Assembly (NCBI GenBank): GCA_963703745.1
Contig: CAVPFL010000004.1
Location: 62,001-126,000, forward strand
Source: AP-15 sp963703745
Lineage (GTDB): Bacteria > Pseudomonadota > Alphaproteobacteria > ATCC43930 > CGMCC-115725
Length of the DNA stretch: 64,000 bases
Direction of reading: 5' to 3'
The position numbers were made by a program, and so were the translations under genes. Under the pieces are notes generated by a model. That model ran no database searches, was not told the origin of the DNA, and saw nothing but the letters and a program-made list of their open reading frames with translations. Positions 29,263 to 37,497 of the stretch are shown here, piece after piece. Within the stretch, counting starts at the first letter, position 1. The number at the start of each line of letters is the position of its first letter.

Positions 29263-29656
29263 GCATCACCGTCACCCTGTGATCGTTGTCCAAACTCACC
29301 GCTGGCGAGCGCCGTGTTAACGGCATCGAAAAGTTCTTGTGCGTGGAACGGTTTCCGCAGGAGTTGCAGGTTATATTCTTCGGCGCGGTCCATCGCGTCG
29401 TAGCTTCCGGAAATCGCTACAACAGGAAGCCCGACTTCCTTCAGATGGAGGACCAATGAAATGTTTCCTTCTCCGGGCATAAGGACATCGAGGACGACGC
29501 AATCGACCGGGTCGGCAGTTTGCAAAAATCGCACATCAAGGCGCCGCTCGCCGCATAACTAACACGAAAGTCGTAACTCTCAAGGATAGCGACGATCACA
29601 TCCCGGACATCGCCGTTATCATCGACGACGAGAATATGCTTTGGTGGGCTCATCAT
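29247..29656 (-). pseudogene. Single-domain response regulator with frameshift
   Basis: Receiver domain split over two frames. From ATG 29656: PPKHILVVDDNGDVRDVIVA and ESYDFRVSYAASGA. Then, after a one-base slip near 29530, MRFLQTADPVDCVVLDVLMP with the phospho-accepting Asp, VAISGS and the conserved Lys in LLRKPFHAQEL. With one base restored it would be a CheY/FixJ-receiver-like stand-alone regulator of about 130 residues. As read, the protein stops early. Confidence 0.82.
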
Positions 29657-29771
29657 TCTTCCGACCTCCCGTGGCTGGTTGCCCGATCCAGCTCTCTACG
29701 AGCCTTCATTCTGACCTCGTTGAGGGAATGCGTCGGTAATGTATATTACCGAGTTGGCGCTGGCTCGCTTT

Positions 29772-30488
29772 TTACGCGTATGTTTTAGGGAGGTGAGAAG
29801 CGATGCGTGTCCGGACCAACTGATAACATTCGCAAGATTCCGCCACGAGGCGCTGCCGATCAAGTATCGTGACTTGCTGTCGGCCGCGCGCAATCAAACC
29901 GGCACGTTCCAGCTCCCGGGCAGCATTCGTGACGGTTGGCCTATGGACGCCCAGCATTTCGGCGAGCAGGTTCTGAGTGATCTGTAGCGCGTCATCGTCA
30001 CTGCGGTCACGCATCGTGAGCAGCCAACGCGCTAGCCGCTGCTTGAGGCTGTGCGCCCCGTTGCACGCTACGGACACCAGGACTTGCTCGAGAAAGGCTT
30101 GGACGTAGGCGTACATGAGACTTCGAAAGGACGGCATCAACTCCATGGCCTGTGTGAAGGCCGCGCGCGACATCTTTGCCGCGACCCCGGGGAGCTGGAC
30201 GAGAAGCCGGATAGAGGAACTCTCGGCGCCCAAAACGGCTTGCACAGCAGTGCAACCCTCCCTACCGATCGTTGCCATCTCAATGATACTGCCGTCCGCA
30301 TACACCGCCACCGCCGAGACGACACCGCTGTCGGGGAAGAATACATGATCGAGCGAACTGTCAGCGTCCATCAGGACCTGCTCGCGTTCGCAGCGCATTT
30401 GCCCGAGCTCCGGCATAAGCTGCTGGAGATCAGCGGATGGCAGGGCGAGCAAAAGCCGGTTGCGCGGCCAGTTTGCTTGAGCATTCAT
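29772..30488 (-). CDS. Crp/Fnr family transcriptional regulator
   Basis: 238 residues. N-terminal cyclic-nucleotide-binding-like beta-roll (VFFPDSGVVSAVAVYADGSI then EMATIGREGC) and a C-terminal Crp-type winged helix (QNLLAEMLGVHRPTVTNAARELERAGLI). No FNR cysteine cluster and no clear cAMP-contact RxS pair, so the ligand is unknown. ATG 30488 gives normal family length; upstream in-frame starts exist with no better ribosome site. It lies alone in the accessory region, upstream of AT-rich non-coding DNA. Confidence 0.87.
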   Translation of the reverse strand: MNAQANWPRNRLLLALPSADLQQLMPELGQMRCEREQVLMDADSSLDHVFFPDSGVVSAVAVYADGSIIEMATIGREGCTAVQAVLGAESSSIRLLVQLPGVAAKMSRAAFTQAMELMPSFRSLMYAYVQAFLEQVLVSVACNGAHSLKQRLARWLLTMRDRSDDDALQITQNLLAEMLGVHRPTVTNAARELERAGLIARGRQQVTILDRQRLVAESCECYQLVRTRIASHLPKTYA

Positions 30489-30783
30489 ACGCTTTAAACG
30501 GCGGCCAGTTTGCTCTGGTTGCGCAAGGCCCGGCATATTGACGCATATTATGGTTCGCCGGTTCAGCGCTGAGACCTCGGAGCGTGTCCAACGACGGTCA
30601 GCGTGCGACGCGCCGATCGGCGGTAGGATGCACGTCACCGGCTGAAGACGCAGAATTCCAGCGCAACCGAATACACCAATATGTCAAAAAGTAAACAAAA
30701 CTGTCGGCTCGTAAGATTATCTGCTTATTTTATCCGGATGTAACAAATTAAAAAGCACCATTACATTTTGAAACTCAATCCAC
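30489..30783. other. AT-rich non-coding stretch
   Basis: About 290 bp. The part from 30660 to 30790 is clearly AT-richer than the window as a whole and has no open frame of note. It should contain the promoter of the Crp/Fnr-type gene (reading left) and marks the truncation point of the AI-2E transporter remnant (reading right). Confidence 0.5.
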
Positions 30784-31550
30784 ATTTACAATAGACCGGC
30801 TGCTGACCGGCACTCGCTCTCTCGCCAGTGGGCTGCTCAAAACGGTGCTTGTGCTCTTTTTCCTGCTCGTCAGCGGTGACACCTTCCTCAGGCGTATCGT
30901 CGAAATTCTGCCGCGTTTCAAAAACAAGCGAAAGGCGGTCGACATCTCGCAGCAGATCGAGCGCGATGTGTCGGCCTATCTGTTTACGATTACGATCATG
31001 AGCCTGGCAGTGGGTGTGGCGACCAGCGCTGTCACGGCGCTCTGCGGCCTAGTGGTACAAATCTAACATTTGAAACCGGAAGCACCCCCCGGTTCTCGTC
31101 ATCCCGGCGCAGGCCGGGACCCATGTCAGCCATAGGCACCGGCCTTCGCCGGTGTGACGGATCTGGGTATCATCTGTCAGAATTGCTCCACTAGGTGATC
31201 CCTCGTTGTGGGGGACACTTGCCTTTATTCCGATCCTTGGACCGATGACCGGCGTCGTGGTCTTTCTGCTCGCGGGCCTTTTGTCTATCCATTCGCTGTG
31301 GGTAGCCTTTCTGCCGGCGGGGTTATATCTCCTCATTCATCTCGTCGAAGGCGAGACGGTCACGCCAATGCTGCTTGCCCGGCGCTTCACCATCAATCCG
31401 GTGCTGGTCATCCTCTCGCTGGTGTTTTGGTATTGGATGTGGGGCGTGCCCGGCGCGGTCCTGTCAACGCCGATGCTCGCGATCACCAAGATCATCTGCG
31501 ACCGCATCTGCCCGCTGATGGCGTTCGGTCATTTTATGGAAGGGTAGAGG
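30784..31550 (+). pseudogene. AI-2E family transporter, N-truncated and interrupted
   Basis: The C-terminal half of an AI-2E/PerM-type membrane protein. The first block ends in IMSLAVGVATSAVTALCGL; the second starts LWGTLAFIPILGPMTGVVVF and runs through EGETVTPMLLARRFTINPV to FGHFMEG at 31547. Removing 31053-31190 and one CTAG joins the two in frame as ALCGLGDPSLWGTLAF, the expected family sequence. The N-terminal half is absent, so the gene was already damaged or was captured as a fragment. Confidence 0.85.
31053..31190. mobile_element. Small palindromic insertion (MITE-like) in transporter remnant
   Basis: 138 bp flanked by direct CTAG repeats at 31049-31052 and 31191-31194. The ends are imperfect inverted repeats: TGGTACAAATCTAACATTTGA on the left against TGGAGCAATTCTGACAGATGA read inward from the right, about 15 of 21 matching. 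Inside are two hairpins, CCCGGCGCAGGCCGGG and CACCGGCCTTCGCCGGTG, in a GTCATCCCGGC context typical of alphaproteobacterial palindromic repeats. No coding capacity, so it would have to be mobilised in trans. Confidence 0.8.
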
Positions 31551-31801
31551 CTTTTCGGATGGAGTGGCAGTTAAGGGCTTCCCTTACGTTGCTGCCCCAG
31601 TCAACTCTGTGCGCGCCAGCGAGAAAAAAAATGGTATTTGATCCTGAACACGAATAAGGACGCGTTGAAGGCCCCCGGGTTCACCTACGACAAGACCAAG
31701 ACTGCCGATGCCTGCTCCCAAATAGAGATCGTCAGCGTGGCGCGCGTGGATGCCGGCGACATCCGCCCGTTGGGGCTAGCACGGCGCGCTGCGACCCACG
31801 C
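31551..31801. other. Region without a supported gene
   Basis: About 250 bp between the transporter remnant and the cyclase gene. An open frame on the plus strand (from 31638) has no recognisable motif and runs over the 3' end of the cyclase; I do not call it. Confidence 0.45.
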
Positions 31802-32734
31802 TCAGTCAGTTGAAGAAAGACGCGCGCGGGCAAGGCCGGCGAAATGGCCGTTTGGATGTTGATCGAGATAGGCCTGCAGCTCCTCGCGCCGATCGCTGTC
31901 CTTGACCGAATTCCAGAAAGCTAAATCGAGGGCGTCAGCGGCGGCATCCGCAGGAATCGGGTCCGCTGGTGAGTGCACAGCAGCATCAAGTCGTGTTCTG
32001 GCGAGCGAGGCGAACGTGCCATCCGGATATTGCTCAAGATACGTTTCGAGCTCGGCAGGGCTGCCGTCCTTGACGCTTTCCCACATCGCGAGCTCGAGCG
32101 CTACCTCGCTCTCGGCGGATAGTTCCGAGGCAGTCGCCGGGCCTGTTGGCCCCTCGTCCGAGTCGGAGATCTCCGCCAGGATCGAAACGCCGGGCTCGGA
32201 TGTATTATCGCCAAATTGGAGCCGAAACGCGCGGATGGGATGGGCGATGTTCTTGACCAGTTGCTCGCCCAGATCCTCAAAAACCATACCACCGCGATGA
32301 CGCAGATGATCGCGGACGCCGCGCGAGACACAAATCTCTCCGCCCTCGACCAGGCCTTCAAGTCGAGCGGCGACATTCACTCCGTCGCCGAATATGTCAT
32401 CCTCCTTGACCATGACATCGCCGACGTTGATGCCGATCCGGAAGCGCATCTGCCGCTCTTCCGGCTGAGCTTCGTTGGCGCGCTCGAGCGCCTCTTGGAT
32501 CTCGATTGCACAATGAACGGCATCGAGGACGCTCGCAAATTCGGCGAGCACACTGTCGCCCGCTGTGTTTGCGATCCGACCTCGATGCCGCCCAATGAGG
32601 TCGTCGACCACGGCGCGATGGGCGGACAATGTTGCCATTGTCGCTTCTTCATCACCGTGCATCAGGCGGCTATAGCCCTCGACATCCGCGGAGAGAATGG
32701 CCGCGAGGCGTCTCTCGACCGGAGGAGCCTCCAT
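31802..32734 (-). CDS. Class III adenylate/guanylate cyclase with C-terminal repeats
   Basis: 310 residues. The catalytic domain starts RRLAAILSADVEGYSRLMHG, with the metal-binding Asp in SADVEGYS and the second acid in GINVGDVM, followed by FGDGVNVAARLE. It ends near residue 180. After a linker come two copies of a ~40-residue unit, LAMWESVKDGSPAELETYL and LAFWNSVKDSDRREELQAYL, each ending in P-x-G-x-FA-x-LA-x-x-R-L. These resemble the repeats seen behind caspase-like and cyclase domains. The usual TPR tail is absent. ATG 32734 behind GGAGG. Confidence 0.85.
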   Translation of the reverse strand: MEAPPVERRLAAILSADVEGYSRLMHGDEEATMATLSAHRAVVDDLIGRHRGRIANTAGDSVLAEFASVLDAVHCAIEIQEALERANEAQPEERQMRFRIGINVGDVMVKEDDIFGDGVNVAARLEGLVEGGEICVSRGVRDHLRHRGGMVFEDLGEQLVKNIAHPIRAFRLQFGDNTSEPGVSILAEISDSDEGPTGPATASELSAESEVALELAMWESVKDGSPAELETYLEQYPDGTFASLARTRLDAAVHSPADPIPADAAADALDLAFWNSVKDSDRREELQAYLDQHPNGHFAGLARARLSSTD

Positions 32735-32769
32735 CGGCAGTCACCGCCTGATTACAATGTCGGCTCGGC

Positions 32770-33162
32770 TCAAAAGCTGTAAGGCGGAACGCCGTAGTAA
32801 TCGTCGATCCGGTGAACGTAGGCGCGGTCCGACCAGTTGGGCAGATCGCTCGTGGTATAGCTCGGCGCTTCCTCGAGGCGCCGCCGGTCGAGATCGACGA
32901 CATACCCGCCCTGCCGAACGTCATACTTCAGCATCCTCCAGGGCAGCGGATGATAGCTCTCGCCAATGCCGAGAAAACCCCCAAAGGACATCACGGCGTA
33001 GGCGACATTACCAGAAATTTTGTCAATCATCAGGCTGTATATTGAGCCAAGATGCTCGCCCTGAAGATTATAGACAGCGGTCCCGACGACCTTGTCGCAT
33101 GAGATCAGGCGGTCCGTCTCGTCCGTAGCGACAGTGCTGGCTGCTGTAGAAGTCTGCATCAT
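32770..33162 (-). CDS. PRC-barrel domain protein
   Basis: 130 residues from ATG 33162 with GGAGGG ahead. PRC-barrel core: LISCDKVVGTAVYNLQGEHL then GSIYSLMIDKISGNVAYAVM and SFGGFLGIGESYHPLPW, the widespread stand-alone form in Alphaproteobacteria. The C-terminus (YYGVPPYSF) is also typical. Role unknown, often stress-related. It lies 35 bp upstream of the cyclase gene on the same strand, so they may be co-transcribed. Confidence 0.87.
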   Translation of the reverse strand: MMQTSTAASTVATDETDRLISCDKVVGTAVYNLQGEHLGSIYSLMIDKISGNVAYAVMSFGGFLGIGESYHPLPWRMLKYDVRQGGYVVDLDRRRLEEAPSYTTSDLPNWSDRAYVHRIDDYYGVPPYSF

Positions 33163-33359
33163 ACCCTCCGCATCAAAGAGATCGTTAGAGACCAAACGAC
33201 ATCCGCGGTTTGGAGGTTCCGAAGAATTGGCGCCTTCTGAGATTAGGCGCCCAAGCTCCAGAATTTTGCATCGCTCGGAGACAGTACGTACCCGTCGGTG
33301 TTTCCCAAAAAGAGATGAAATAGGAAGGCCGCTACGGCACCGCACCCGAAAGGACGACC

Positions 33360-33640
33360 ATGCAGAATATCAGAGAGCTCTATCACAGCCCCAATGGGAT
33401 CGATGGCACCTGGCACGTGATCCCGATACCGGGCATGTGTTCGTTAAACACCAGCCAACCTGCCCTCAGGCGGGCATATGGCCGAAATCGAGATCGGGGT
33501 GTTCCTCAATCAAGGCCACGGCCCAGAGCATCAAGAGCTACTGCGACTGATCGGCACGTTGGTGGACGAAGCACCGCCTGGGAAAGAAGCGGGGAAAGCT
33601 CCGTCGAAAAGAAATCTGCCGCCAGCGCCATCGAGACGAG
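33360..33640 (+). pseudogene. Small conserved hypothetical protein with two frame breaks
   Basis: The reading starts at ATG 33360 (MQNIRELYHSPNG). It shifts frame to DRWHLARDPDTGHVFVKHQP and shifts again to MAEIEIGVFLNQGHGPEHQE then LLRLIGTLVD. Put together these give a small protein of about 75-80 residues of a type I remember from rhizobial relatives. Two indels make it unreadable here. Function unknown. Confidence 0.65.
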
Positions 33641-34008
33641 GACCGACGCGTCAATTCGACCCCCCGCTCGGGCGCCAATGAAATTTGATAGGCTACCGCC
33701 TTTGGGCGCGTCGAGAAACATCAACCGCGTTGAGCGTGCAGGAGTGTTCGCATTGAAAATCTCAGTGGGTTGAAATCCTGGTAGCCCGGCGTGGTGGGGT
33801 GGGGCTGTCGCCGGTAAGCGGTCCGGCGCCACCGGCTGGATACCGCCAGCTTTGCCTGACACTGGATGGTCGGGACAAGGCAGCAAGGCCGGCCAAGACG
33901 AAATCCGCGGGTCGACATGCTCCGTTATGCAGGCGCAAGATTTTCCCCGGACGGCCCTGCGGGGTTACGGGCGCCGCCGAAGTGCGCAGCGTGCGGTTTC
34001 TGTGATGT
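33641..34008. other. Region without a supported gene
   Basis: About 370 bp. Open frames on both strands show no known motif, no conserved start context and strong overlap with each other. It contains the downstream flank of the esterase gene. Nothing further seen. Confidence 0.45.
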
Positions 34009-35247
34009 TTAACCGGATGCTTCGGATGCCTCCACAAAGAATCGCAGCATCTCGCGACTTGCATCGGGTCCCTCGGGGTCGGTGTAGGAGCCGGCGGGGC
34101 TCCCGCCCGACCACGCATGACCCGCCCCGTGCAATACCCACTGCTCTAGGATCGGGCGCCCATTTGCGTCTGCCTGGACCGTACGCGTGTAGCTGATCCC
34201 TCCTGAAGACCGGCCAAGGCTGGTCGTCAGCTGCAACTCAGCCCCCGCCTTCGACTGAGCGATGACTTGGTCCCCATTCACTGGGCTGACCGTGTGGTCG
34301 CAATCGCCGTGAAGCACGATGGTCGGCAAAGGATGCTTGCGGCCTTCTCTTAATGGTCCGCCCTGCCTCATTGCGGCAAAGGCCGAAGGCATGTCTTTCG
34401 CGGCCCCGCATGCAAGTCCGGAATGGACGCAGATTGCTGCATACAGATCCGGATATGCCGAACCCATTATTGCTGCCGCGGAGCCTCCTGCCGACAGCCC
34501 CGCGACATAGACGCGAGTCGGGTCGACAGTGAAATCACCCATGATTTGTCGGGTGATTCCGGCGATCAGAGACGGCTCGCCCTTGTCTCGTAACTGGTCG
34601 CCGGGGCTGAACCAGTTCCAGCATTTTGAGGGATTTGCCGAGGAGGGTTGCTCGGGATAGGCGACCAGAAAGCATCGTTCTTCGGCCAATTCGTTCATTC
34701 GCGTTCCAGCTGCGAAGTCGTCGGGCGACTGCTTGCAGCCGTGCAGCATTACGACCAGCGGCAGCGGTTCTCCGCTGTATTGGCTTGGGATGTAGAGCTT
34801 GTATCTTCGGCTGCCCGCTTCATTGGCGAAGACACGCTCCTCGAAGCGGGCTCCGTCCGGCAAGGATATCTTCGCTCCTTTTGCGAGATGGCCGGCCATC
34901 CCACGCAGGCCCGTTCCGGACCCGAGCTTCCCAAAGCGCTCGAGGAATCCACACCCCGCCTCAGGCACCTGCGCCTGGGTCAAGGCTTCGGCTGAGGCGA
35001 CGGTGCCCTGCTGGGTGTCGACGCCAGGTGCGGTCCATGTGCCCGAGCCCGAGTGCAACGGCACCATGTCGATGAGTTGCCTGTTCCGGAACGCCCGCCT
35101 CCTTGGCTCGCGATCACACCCCTGCGCGGATTCGAGCGAGTTCGGTTTCTGCGGTAGTCCTTGGAGGAGCGCCATCGCCTCTGCGAGCCGTCCTGCGCGC
35201 GTCAGGTGAGTCGCCTCGGCCATGCGTCCGTTCAAGTCCAAAGTCAT
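34009..35247 (-). CDS. PHB depolymerase family esterase
   Basis: 412 residues. Alpha/beta hydrolase of the LpqC/poly(3-hydroxybutyrate) depolymerase family. Oxyanion HGCKQ at 169-173, nucleophile elbow GLSAGG at 250-255 (Ser252), acid in GDCDHTVSP, and catalytic His in VLHGAGHAW. The N-terminal ~120 residues carry an MAEATHLTRAGRLAEAM segment that recurs in PHB depolymerase-family proteins, and no clear signal peptide, so an intracellular location is likely. ATG 35247, ribosome site weak. No neighbour of related function. Confidence 0.87.
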   Translation of the reverse strand: MTLDLNGRMAEATHLTRAGRLAEAMALLQGLPQKPNSLESAQGCDREPRRRAFRNRQLIDMVPLHSGSGTWTAPGVDTQQGTVASAEALTQAQVPEAGCGFLERFGKLGSGTGLRGMAGHLAKGAKISLPDGARFEERVFANEAGSRRYKLYIPSQYSGEPLPLVVMLHGCKQSPDDFAAGTRMNELAEERCFLVAYPEQPSSANPSKCWNWFSPGDQLRDKGEPSLIAGITRQIMGDFTVDPTRVYVAGLSAGGSAAAIMGSAYPDLYAAICVHSGLACGAAKDMPSAFAAMRQGGPLREGRKHPLPTIVLHGDCDHTVSPVNGDQVIAQSKAGAELQLTTSLGRSSGGISYTRTVQADANGRPILEQWVLHGAGHAWSGGSPAGSYTDPEGPDASREMLRFFVEASEASG

Positions 35248-35353
35248 GATGGTTGTTCCGGTTTCGGAGAGGGTTTACGCAAAGGACCGGCGTGCTCATC
35301 CCAGGTTTGGGAGAGGCCACGGACCCGAGTCGGCTGAAGCGCAGCGGTGCGCG

Positions 35354-35773
35354 CTATCGAATGCGGTCCCTCAGAGCTGTGCCGAGGATCGGACTGACGT
35401 GCAGAGCTCCGAGGACGTGGATCGAGGCAATTGTTCGCAGCGCCAGTTCCGCCGAAACGTCGTCGGCGATGCTGGCGAGCCCGAGAACCTGAATGTGAAG
35501 TGTCTCGCCGGCGGCCTGAACGGCTTCCAAGTCTTCGCGGCTGTAATGTCTGAGCCCTAGCTCAAGTTGGTGACGGACCACGGACCGCTTGACGGTGTCG
35601 ATGTGGCGGTCGATCTGGTTGCGAATGGCTGTGCGGATGAAGTCGGTTCGATTCGAATAGAACCCCTCCTGGACGAGGAGATCGACATGACCAAGGTCTA
35701 CGTAGCCGAGGTTGATGGTGATCTTCTCGCTGTCGCCGGCTTTGGGTCGAAGCTCCCGGACGTTGGTGGCCAT
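35354..35773 (-). CDS. Ribbon-helix-helix (CopG-like) transcriptional regulator
   Basis: 139 residues from ATG 35773; another ATG five codons upstream (35788) lies inside the palindrome described next. The RHH strand and helices are KITINLGYVDLGHVDLLVQE then SNRTDFIRTAIRNQI. The C-terminal half (LRHYSREDLEAVQAAGETLH then VLGLASIADDV) is a ligand- or oligomerisation-type extension seen in this alphaproteobacterial family. No toxin gene is adjacent, so it looks like a stand-alone autoregulator rather than an antitoxin. Confidence 0.85.
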   Translation of the reverse strand: MATNVRELRPKAGDSEKITINLGYVDLGHVDLLVQEGFYSNRTDFIRTAIRNQIDRHIDTVKRSVVRHQLELGLRHYSREDLEAVQAAGETLHIQVLGLASIADDVSAELALRTIASIHVLGALHVSPILGTALRDRIR

Positions 35774-35780
35774 TGTCTCT

Positions 35781-35818
35781 CCATCCATATACCATCCACT
35801 TGGATGGTATATGGATGG
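35781..35818. promoter_or_regulatory. Perfect 18-bp inverted repeat at the start of the RHH regulator
   Basis: Left arm CCATCCATATACCATCCA (35781-35798), spacer CT, right arm TGGATGGTATATGGATGG (35801-35818), with no mismatch. Each arm itself repeats ATGGATGG-type units. It sits 8 bp upstream of ATG 35773 and covers the alternative ATG 35788. Ribbon-helix-helix dimers bind short repeats of this kind, so it is very likely the operator for autorepression. Confidence 0.75.
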
Positions 35819-35883
35819 AATTATAGCCGAGTTTCAAGGCATAAGTGTCGAGCACCCTAAGCGACGCTACCGGAACCGCGGCG

Positions 35884-36300
35884 TCAGCCCCAGCCGAGCT
35901 CCTTCATGGCCCATCCGGCGTTCCAGATCTTCGTCATGTGGCGGATCTTGTCGCCGTCGAAATCCATGACATAGACGTAGTCGGTCGTCGTGCTCTTGCC
36001 GGTCGGCGGACAGGGACCGCCCTGGCCCGTATGGGTGGCCGAAAAGACGCCATAGGCGCACACACTGTTTCTGTCATCGTCGGTGGCAAACGACTTCACC
36101 GCATAACGCCCGTCGGGCATGAAGGTGAGCAGCCCCTTCATCCAGTCGGCGTATTCCTGAAGAGTTCGAACTTCGGCCAACGGCTCGGCTTGTGCCGCGA
36201 AGCTCGCACCAGGCGTGCAATAGGATCGGCACACCTCCCAGCCCTTCCCGGTCTCGCAGGCCTCGAAAAATTGCTTGGCAACTGCCGTGATGTTCGACAT
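35884..36300 (-). CDS. SnoaL/NTF2-like protein
   Basis: 138 residues from ATG 36300, which has GGAGGGAG ahead; a longer in-frame reading to 36360 is not preferred. Cone-fold pattern of NTF2-like proteins: AVAKQFFEACETGKGWEVCR, CTPGASFAAQAEP, YADWMKGLLTFMPDGRY and YVYVMDFDGDKIRHMTKIWN. Such proteins are enzymes or binding proteins; no catalytic residue can be assigned. Single gene. Confidence 0.8.
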   Translation of the reverse strand: MSNITAVAKQFFEACETGKGWEVCRSYCTPGASFAAQAEPLAEVRTLQEYADWMKGLLTFMPDGRYAVKSFATDDDRNSVCAYGVFSATHTGQGGPCPPTGKSTTTDYVYVMDFDGDKIRHMTKIWNAGWAMKELGWG

Positions 36301-36410
36301 GTCTCCCTCCGGGTCACCTTTACCCGCCATCCTCTTACCAAGATTTGAGTGTACGCTCATAGCCTGTTTGGATGCCCAGCGCGGCCTCTAATGGGCGGAG
36401 ACGTTGCGCG

Positions 36411-37028
36411 CTAGGAGAGCAGCTTCTTCAACCGCGCGGCGATCTCTTCGGGGGAGTTCTCTTGCGTGAAGCTCGCGGTAAAGCGCCCCTGCGGATCCAT
36501 CACATAGATGACCGAGCTGTGGTCCATCGAGTAGTCGCCGCCGGCTTCCGGGTGTTTCGCATAATAGACGCGGTAGTCCTTTGCCGCCTGGGCGATCTCT
36601 TCCGACGTCCCGGAGAGCGCCAGGATCGGGGCGTCAAAGGCTGTGACATAGGATTTGAGCACCTCCGGCGTATCGCGCTCGGGATCGACTGTGATGAACA
36701 CCGGACGGACTTCGTTGCGTTGCGATCCGAGATCGTCGAGCGCGATCGAGATGTCGTTGAGCGCGGTTGGACAGGCGTCGGGACAATGCGTGTAGCCGAA
36801 ATAAATAAGCGACCACTTTCCCTTGAGGTCCGCATCGGTGACGGTCTTGCCGTTCTGGTCGACGAGACGGAAGGGCCCGCCGATCGCGCTGGCGAGCAAG
36901 GTCCCGGCCGCACCGCGCGGCGTTTCGTGCAGCGACAGCGCCAGAAAGGCACCGGCTCCGAGGATTACGAGGCCCGCGAATAGCGCGGCGACGAGGACGA
37001 AACGCCCTGGCGGATTGCGAGTCATCAT
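36411..37028 (-). CDS. SCO1/SenC family copper chaperone
   Basis: 205 residues. N-terminal membrane anchor at about 10-32, then a thioredoxin-like domain with the copper-binding CPDAC (in YFGYTHCPDACPT) and the distal His in YSMDHSSVIYVMD. It delivers copper to the CuA site of cytochrome c oxidase. It follows the PCu(A)C chaperone gene with an 11-bp gap, and the pair act in the same pathway. ATG 37028. Confidence 0.92.
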   Translation of the reverse strand: MMTRNPPGRFVLVAALFAGLVILGAGAFLALSLHETPRGAAGTLLASAIGGPFRLVDQNGKTVTDADLKGKWSLIYFGYTHCPDACPTALNDISIALDDLGSQRNEVRPVFITVDPERDTPEVLKSYVTAFDAPILALSGTSEEIAQAAKDYRVYYAKHPEAGGDYSMDHSSVIYVMDPQGRFTASFTQENSPEEIAARLKKLLS

Positions 37029-37039
37029 TTGACTCTCGC

Positions 37040-37492
37040 TCAGCGCTGCGTTGGGGGGCCGGCGGCGCCGGGCTTCTCGATCGCGACGCTCACCTCTCGC
37101 GTCCCGGCCTTTTCGAAGGTCAGGGTCAGGGGAAAGGACTGCCCCTCGCGCAACGGGCCGTTGAGGCCCGTGAGCATGACGTGGTCGCCGCCAGGCTTCA
37201 ACGTGACAGGTTGCCCCGCCGGGATATCGAGGCCGGCGAGCGGCCGCATCTTCATGACCATGCCCGCCATCTCCATCGTGTGCAGTTCGGCCTTTTTCGC
37301 CACCGGCGAGGAGACCGCAACGAGGCGGTCGGGAGTAGGCGACCGGATCGTCAGGTAGGCGACGCCGTTTTCGGCCTTGGCAGGGGTTGCGCGGGCCCAG
37401 GCGTTGCTGACCTCCAGCTGACCCGTTTGCGCCAGCGCGGTGCTGGCGACGACGAAACAAGCGGCGACGGCAAGAAGCTTCCACGCGACCAT
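37040..37492 (-). CDS. PCu(A)C periplasmic copper chaperone
   Basis: 150 residues with a signal peptide ending near ALAQ (about residue 22). The copper ligands in H-M-x10-M-x-H... form are present as AELHTMEMAGMVMKMRPL and GGDHVMLTGLN. It carries Cu(I) in the periplasm to CuA of cytochrome oxidase, together with the SCO protein encoded next. The start is ATG 37492, 5 bp after the cupin gene stop. Confidence 0.92.
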   Translation of the reverse strand: MVAWKLLAVAACFVVASTALAQTGQLEVSNAWARATPAKAENGVAYLTIRSPTPDRLVAVSSPVAKKAELHTMEMAGMVMKMRPLAGLDIPAGQPVTLKPGGDHVMLTGLNGPLREGQSFPLTLTFEKAGTREVSVAIEKPGAAGPPTQR

Positions 37493-37497
37493 GGCTG

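Noticed and set aside
31638..31862. Plus-strand open frame of 74 codons
   Set aside because: Overlaps the 3' end of the cyclase gene and shows no known domain.
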